From: Epichloe hybrida
Lineage: Eukaryota; Ascomycota; Sordariomycetes; Hypocreales; Clavicipitaceae
Direction: 5' to 3'
Length of the DNA: 64,000 nucleotides
NCBI GenBank assembly: GCA_019022495.1
Contig: JAFEKR010000005.1
Location: 1,364,001-1,428,000, forward strand
The notes below the pieces were generated by a model. The model saw nothing but the letters and a program-made list of their open reading frames with translations, searched no databases and had not been told where the DNA came from. The position numbers were made by a program, and so were the translations under genes. This document shows, piece after piece, positions 58,843 through 64,000 of the stretch (positions are counted from its first letter, which is position 1; each line of letters begins with the position of its first letter).

Positions 58843-59044
58843 TATAAGAATAAAGGGATAGCTAGGTAAGAGATATAGGGGCGTTTATATATTAACTAAA
58901 GCTTACTAGGTCTAAGTGTGTTATGCGTGTGAGTTACTAACTTATAGGTAGTGACTTATTAGTGTTACGTGAACCTAGCCCTAGGGCGTAGTGCGCCCGC
59001 CTAGTGGTGCGCTAGCGCGCTAGTGTTATGAGTAGGGCCTTACA
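58843..59044 (-). repeat. F2 5' LTR
   Basis: 202 bp; start altered to TATAAGAAT; ends CCTTACA. Confidence 0.93.
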
Positions 59045-59049
59045 CTCTA

Positions 59050-62000
59050 GCTATAGCTTCTTAAATAAAGGCCTCCTCCTAATCTTTATTCATAAGTATA
59101 TAAAGCTAAATTAGGCTAATATTCTTCTTAGGGCTATAAGGTCTTCTTTTCCTTACTTTTATTCCTTTAGGGTAAGGTAGTAAGTCTTTAACTTAATAGC
59201 TTCCCTTTAAGGCCTTCTAGGCTTTATAAGCCTTTTCTTTAGACTTTTCTACGCTTATAAATTAGACTATAAGGGCCTTTCTTAGTCTCCCTTATTTTCT
59301 CTTAGCTAGTGCCTATAGCTCTTTACCTTTTTCTATTAGGGGAACTCTTTTAGTAGTAGTAGTTAGTTATATAGTTACTTCTTCCTTTATATTATTAGGC
59401 TCTATCTCCTACTACTCTAGTTCCTTTATAATATATAAGTCTTTATAGTAAGGCTTTACTACTATAAAGTAAAACTTTACTAGGCTATAAGGTATATTAA
59501 CTATATAAGTCTCTTTATTAGTAGTAAGTAGCTTATAAGGGCTATGCTAGCTACCCTTCTCTCTTTATATATATATATTAGCCTACAGGGGTAGCTAATA
59601 TATAGGCGCTATATTAGGGCTATTCTAGACTTTAAGGGCATTATAGACCTACTATAAAGCTAGATAGTAGCGGACTTTATTAGTAGCTTTACAAATTACT
59701 TTAGTATATTAAATAATAAAGATACTTAGTAGTAACTTATCTATTATTTATAGATAGCCTCTAAAGACTAGTAAGGTTAGGATAATACTATTTAGGCCTA
59801 TAAAGTTATTAATTACTTTAATAGCTATTTAAAGACATTACTCTAGCGTAATTTCTATTCTAATTAAGTCTATAATAATATTATAAGCTTAGCGTAAAGG
59901 TCTATAATATCTCTTAACCTTTCTAATACTATTATAGGCTTTAATTAGCATCTTATTAGTCTTAATTAATATTAGTTAAGTATAGTGCTTAAACTTAGCA
60001 AAAGTAAAGTTATTACTAGTGTTATATATAATCTATTCTAGAGGTCCGAGATAAGTATTAATCTAATATTTATAGATAGCATCCTAGATATCTTAAGCTT
60101 TCTACTTCCTTAGATTAAGGAATTAGGCTACCTAGAATAATATTACTAAATTAATAATATAAAGCACTGGTTAGCTATTGATTTATATAATATTAATAAT
60201 AATCTTATAGTTAAATTTATAGTAATCTTTAATTATAAACTTAAATTAACTAGGGGCCTTTCTATATATCTAGTAATAGTAGTAGACTTTAGTTAATTCC
60301 TTAATTACCTAGTATTTAACTTTATAACTAGCTTAGTAAAGGATCTTTATAAGTTATTAAATAGAAGAGTAACTAAGTTAATAATATAATTAATAGATAT
60401 CTCCTTCTAAAAAGTAAAAGGTAACTATTTCTCTTACCTCTAGTAACTACTAAGGATAGCCTTATTATTATATAATAGGTATAGTCTTATTACCTTAGAT
60501 AAGTATATTAGTAAGGTTATTAATCTTAACTTATATCTTATCTATATTAGTAATTAAGAAGAGAAAGGGGGTAGCTATATTAAGGATATAGAATTTAAGC
60601 TCTTTAAGTTTTATAAGTATATAGAGAATTCCTCTTATAACTACTAATCTAGTGCTAAATACAATAATTTAGGGTTTATAAGGGGTTACCTTTAATAAAG
60701 ATATTAATCTTAATAAAGCCTTTACTTATACCTCTCCTATAGTTAACTTTCCTATAGCGCTAGTATTAGGTATAATCCCTCTAAAAACCTCTTTAGAATA
60801 GTGTTCTTTAGAGATATAGTAAATTAAGCCTTTATTATATTCTTATAGCTTATAAAGCTCTTACCTAAGGAATATATATTAGAAGGCTTAATTATTTAAG
60901 GTTATAAGAATATTAATATTAGTAATATTATAGTTAGTCTATAATCTAGAGTAAAAGAATTATATAATACTTAGGTATGCTATTAATAGTAGCTTCTCTA
61001 TATTATTATTATTATCTTTAGCTTCTATATAAGCTAAAAGATATAATTCCTAGTTCTAACCTAAGCTTTTATTAGGCTTATTATTATCCTACCCTTTATA
61101 GGAGGTAACGAATATCTAGAACCTTTTCTCTAAAGGGGGTGTATAATATATTTTACTAGCTTACTAGTAGTCCTTTTCCTTTTAATATTCTTTAGTAAAG
61201 TAATTAAAGAACTAGTAGCTACTCTTACTATATATAAAGTAACGCTTAGTGCTTAGCCTAGGGCTCTATTTATAATAGCTTCCTTTACTATAGGGGGATA
61301 ATTACTATCTATACTAATAATTAGTAAATATAGCCTCTAAAAGGTTTTCTTATTAGTACTAAAGGTATTAGGAGAACCTCTTATTTAATTCTATAATAGT
61401 AATTACCTTATAGAGGTCTTTAGTAAGACTTTTAAAGCCTAGGGAGTGTATATATTTTACTATCTAATATTTAGGCACACTAGCTATAGCATTTAAGGCT
61501 TACTTATAAAGCTTAGTATTTACTATTTTAGTAGGGTATAGTCCTCTATAGATTTTCTTAAGGGTTAATAATGTAATCTTAAGGTAATTAAGCTTACTTT
61601 TATTAGGGTTTTTCTTAATTATATTCTTTAATATTATACTACTCTATTAGTAATAATAGAATTACTAGTTACTTTCTATCTTAAAGTGTTAATAAATATA
61701 GGTAATTATCTCTTTATAAGAATAGTTATTCCTAAAGAGGTAATTAAGGAAGTATTATTTAGTATTACCTATGAATATAATAAGGAAAGCCTTCTAGTAA
61801 TATATTTAAGGAAGGTTAATTCTATTATACTTATTTTTAAAGAGTATAATCTTTAGTATTAAGAAGTTATATAGCTTCTTACTATAGTAGTTACTATCCT
61901 TATATATCTTTGTAAGCTCTAAGATTTTCTTTATAATCTAATCTTTAGAGGTGAATTACTATAAAGGCATATTTTATTATAAATAATAGTCCCCTAGTTA

Positions 62001-63439
62001 TTATTAATAATAATTATTAGGATAAAGCTATTAATTTAATAGTAATTATTATAAGGGCTCTTATAAAGGTTTATATAGTCTTTAGGGTTAGGGAAGGTGG
62101 ATTTCTAGGGTAAGTTATTAGGGCTATTAATTTTAAGGCTTTAGGGGTTTAGAAGATTATAGTCTCTCTTATAATCTCTCCTATAACTAAAGAGGTATTA
62201 AAGTTTAATAAAGCACTTCTTTAAGGAATACTAGGATTAAATATCCTAGGCCTTACTTAATAAGAATACTATAATCTTATAAAGAATTATATAATTCTCT
62301 AATAACTTCCTTTATAGCCCTTTTAAAGGTATCTTTAAACTAGCCTTTAAAGTTTTCTTAGAATAATTCCTATAGGTTATTATCTCTCTAACCTTAATAT
62401 TTACTAAGGTTAATAAATCTTATAATCTAGTTATTAAGCTTAAGCTATATAGTAGTCTCTAGATTTAGCTTAATAAATTCTTTCTAATTACTAGAGAAAT
62501 TATAAGTAAGCTATTAAAGATATAAGGGTAACTTATACTCTTAGGGTCTTTTAGGGGTAATAGTTAGAGCCTTACTATTATTAGTAGCCTTTACTCTTAT
62601 AGAAGGTCTAGATTCCTTTACTATCTTTAACTATAAAAGGAATATTACTAATTTATTATTTTTACTACTAATTAAGCTCCTATATTTACCTATTACTATT
62701 ATAAGGTTTTTCTTTTATACTTTAGGAGCGTTATTACTCTAATAAAATTAGAAGATTATAAAAATAGGAAAAATAGAAGAAAAAGTAGTAAAAGTAGTAA
62801 AAGTAGTAATAAGAATAAATTAATAGGGATAAAGAAAGTAATAGAAGTTTTAAAAGTAACTAGAAAATAATAGAAAAAGTAATAAGGGAATAATAGGAAT
62901 TACTACTTCTTATTTTTTATAAAAAGAAGAGAAGGAGGTAATCTCTCTCTCTTACTAATAAGTATAGGGTAAATAGCACTAAGAGTAAAGGGGGTAAAAA
63001 ATAAGTAGTAAATGCTTATAGGGAGAGATTAAAGGTCTATTAGAAGGTGATATATTAAAGGGAATTTATAGGTATATTAGCTAGCTTAGCTAAGGTTATT
63101 TAATATTAGGTTTAAAATAAATACCTTGTAGTAATAGATTTAGTTAGTTAGTTAGTTTTCTTATAATAGATAATAAAATTAATAATTAATAATAATATCC
63201 TAGATAGATATAACTAAGTTATATCCCTTAGCCTAAGGGTTAATAGATTAATTCCTTAGAAGCCTAATAAGCTTATAACTAGGATTCTAGTCTTTTCCTT
63301 TAGTATACTTATATAGTTATGCCTCTTTACTATAATAACTATTATAGTATAACAAGGGGTAGTAGTAGTAGTATTTATAGAAATATCTTTTCTTATAATA
63401 CCTAGCTTATCTATAGTTATAAAGTTAACTACTAATTAG
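59050..63439 (-). pseudogene. D integrase, gag and leader relic
   Basis: Colinear with C 44840-49761 minus the 826-bp insert, and with B in reverse complement. The integrase region lies near 60500-60000 and gag near 62600-61200. The leader frame at 63439 to about 63110 still reads most of the B leader (RILVISLLGF, LLTLRLRDI) with a stop shared with copy C. Strong RIP elsewhere. Confidence 0.8.
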
Positions 63440-63705
63440 TGTTAGTTACACTAAGGTCCTATATAGGTATAAGGGTAATCCTATATAATTAAAGTTAATA
63501 ATAGTTAATTAAATTAGCTAGGAAGGAAAGAGAGAAAAGAGAGGGAAAGTCTAGATAGTAGGAAAGTAGGCGAAACCTGTATATAGGGCAAAAGAGAGGG
63601 TGGCGAATTAATATAGCTAATTGCATTGTATGTATCGCGCCAGACCCATAATTTAGTCCGGTCTTTGGCCACGATTGAACCGATGAAGATCCGAAGGAAT
63701 TAACA
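63440..63705 (-). repeat. D 5' LTR
   Basis: 266 bp, pairs with 41082-41347. Followed by the second ATTAC target copy. Confidence 0.92.
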
Positions 63706-64000
63706 ATTACTATAACTATATTATAAGTTAGGTTATTACTTACTATATCTCCTACTAGTAAAACTTTATTAGTATCCCTCTCTTTTATTCTAGGCTTAAT
63801 TACTTTGACTTTTAGTAATACTAGTAATAGTATAATAAAGAATTACTTTACTACCTTATATATTTATTACTTACCTAAAGTAAATATAATATATTCTTTA
63901 GTTATTAAAAACCTTTAAAAACCTTACTTTTAATCTATTACTATAAGTTTATACTCTAGGGTCTAGTCTATTCCTAGGAGTATTCCTTCTCTAGTATTAG
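63706..64000 (-). pseudogene. G3 Gypsy-G fragment, right part
   Basis: Continues G3 after Copia D (ATTACTATAACTATATT..., as in G1 at 13746). It corresponds to the gag/protease side and runs off the window. Confidence 0.75.

Larger units (their letters stand above)
52444..59044 (-). mobile_element. Gypsy F2: full-length Ty3/Gypsy element nested in Copia D
   Basis: 6601 bp with 202-bp LTRs (52444-52645, 58843-59044; TGTGAGAATAGAGGGATAG..CCTTATA or CCTTACA). Perfect target duplication CTCTA (52439-52443, 59045-59049). Minus orientation from pol. Confidence 0.93.
41082..63705 (-). mobile_element. Copia D: Copia-B family element expanded by hAT-2 and Gypsy F2
   Basis: LTRs 41082-41347 and 63440-63705 (266 bp each, TGTTAGTTACACTAAGG..GGAATTAACA). 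Perfect target duplication ATTAC (41077-41081, 63706-63710) in G3. Subtracting hAT-2 and F2 leaves about 6.75 kb, the length of Copia B. The minus orientation is fixed by the motif AACTACTAATTAG beside the right LTR. Confidence 0.92.

Noticed and set aside
3144..64000. Centromere
   Set aside because: AT-rich RIP-degraded retroelements are compatible with a centromere, but they also occur in ordinary AT-rich isochores and subtelomeres; nothing in the sequence decides it.

Overview
The window looks like a filamentous ascomycete (Pezizomycotina-type) chromosome. A short GC-rich gene block has small spliced introns of 68 to 81 bp with GT..AG ends. It is followed by more than 60 kb of AT-rich DNA in which TpA is very abundant, CpA and TpG are scarce, and every transposon reading frame is broken by TAA/TAG stops. 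That pattern is the mark of repeat-induced point mutation (RIP). I cannot name the species.

Layout: 1-2637 holds two divergent genes. One is an alpha/beta hydrolase (minus strand, running off the window) and the other a complete four-exon CoA-transferase family III gene (plus strand). The AT-rich block starts near 3000. From there to 64000 I find no host gene and no RNA gene, only nested mobile elements. I defined these by comparing copies with one another and by finding LTR pairs, target-site duplications (TSDs) and pol motifs. Family names are local labels: Copia-A (LTR about 307 bp), Copia-B (LTR about 258 bp), Gypsy-F (LTR 202 bp), Gypsy-G (LTR about 208 bp), a TRIM-like miniature LTR element (580 bp, LTR 173 bp), and a non-autonomous hAT-like DNA element of about 2 kb.

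Nesting on the left half: hAT-1 (3144-5282) abuts Gypsy G1 (to 15757). G1 carries Copia A1 (7052-13540, TSD ATAAC). G1 lies against Gypsy F1 (15758-17771), which lies inside the 5' LTR of Copia A2 (17772-39375). A2 is split by Gypsy G2 (19966-34494), which in turn holds TRIM-1 (TSD TATAA) and Copia B (TSD GTAAG). A2 also holds TRIM-2 (TSD AAGGT). On the right half: a Copia-B leader fragment, then Gypsy G3, into which Copia D inserted (41082-63705, TSD ATTAC). D holds hAT-2 (42271-51527, TSD GTCTTACT) and Gypsy F2 (52444-59044, TSD CTCTA). hAT-2 holds Copia C (42751-50018, TSD ATAAG), and C holds an unidentified 826-bp insert with little RIP.

Most elements are dead: the RT catalytic Asp pair reads Asn where I could check it (G to A changes), and gag-pol is full of stops. 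Segments that escaped heavy RIP stand out: both TRIMs, the 826-bp insert, a 480-bp island at 33389-33870, and the subterminal repeat arrays of the hAT-like elements. The most original signal is the pair of hAT-like elements. They share ends and internal sequence, but their subterminal arrays are built from different heptamers (TGTAATG in one, TGTAGTG in the other).
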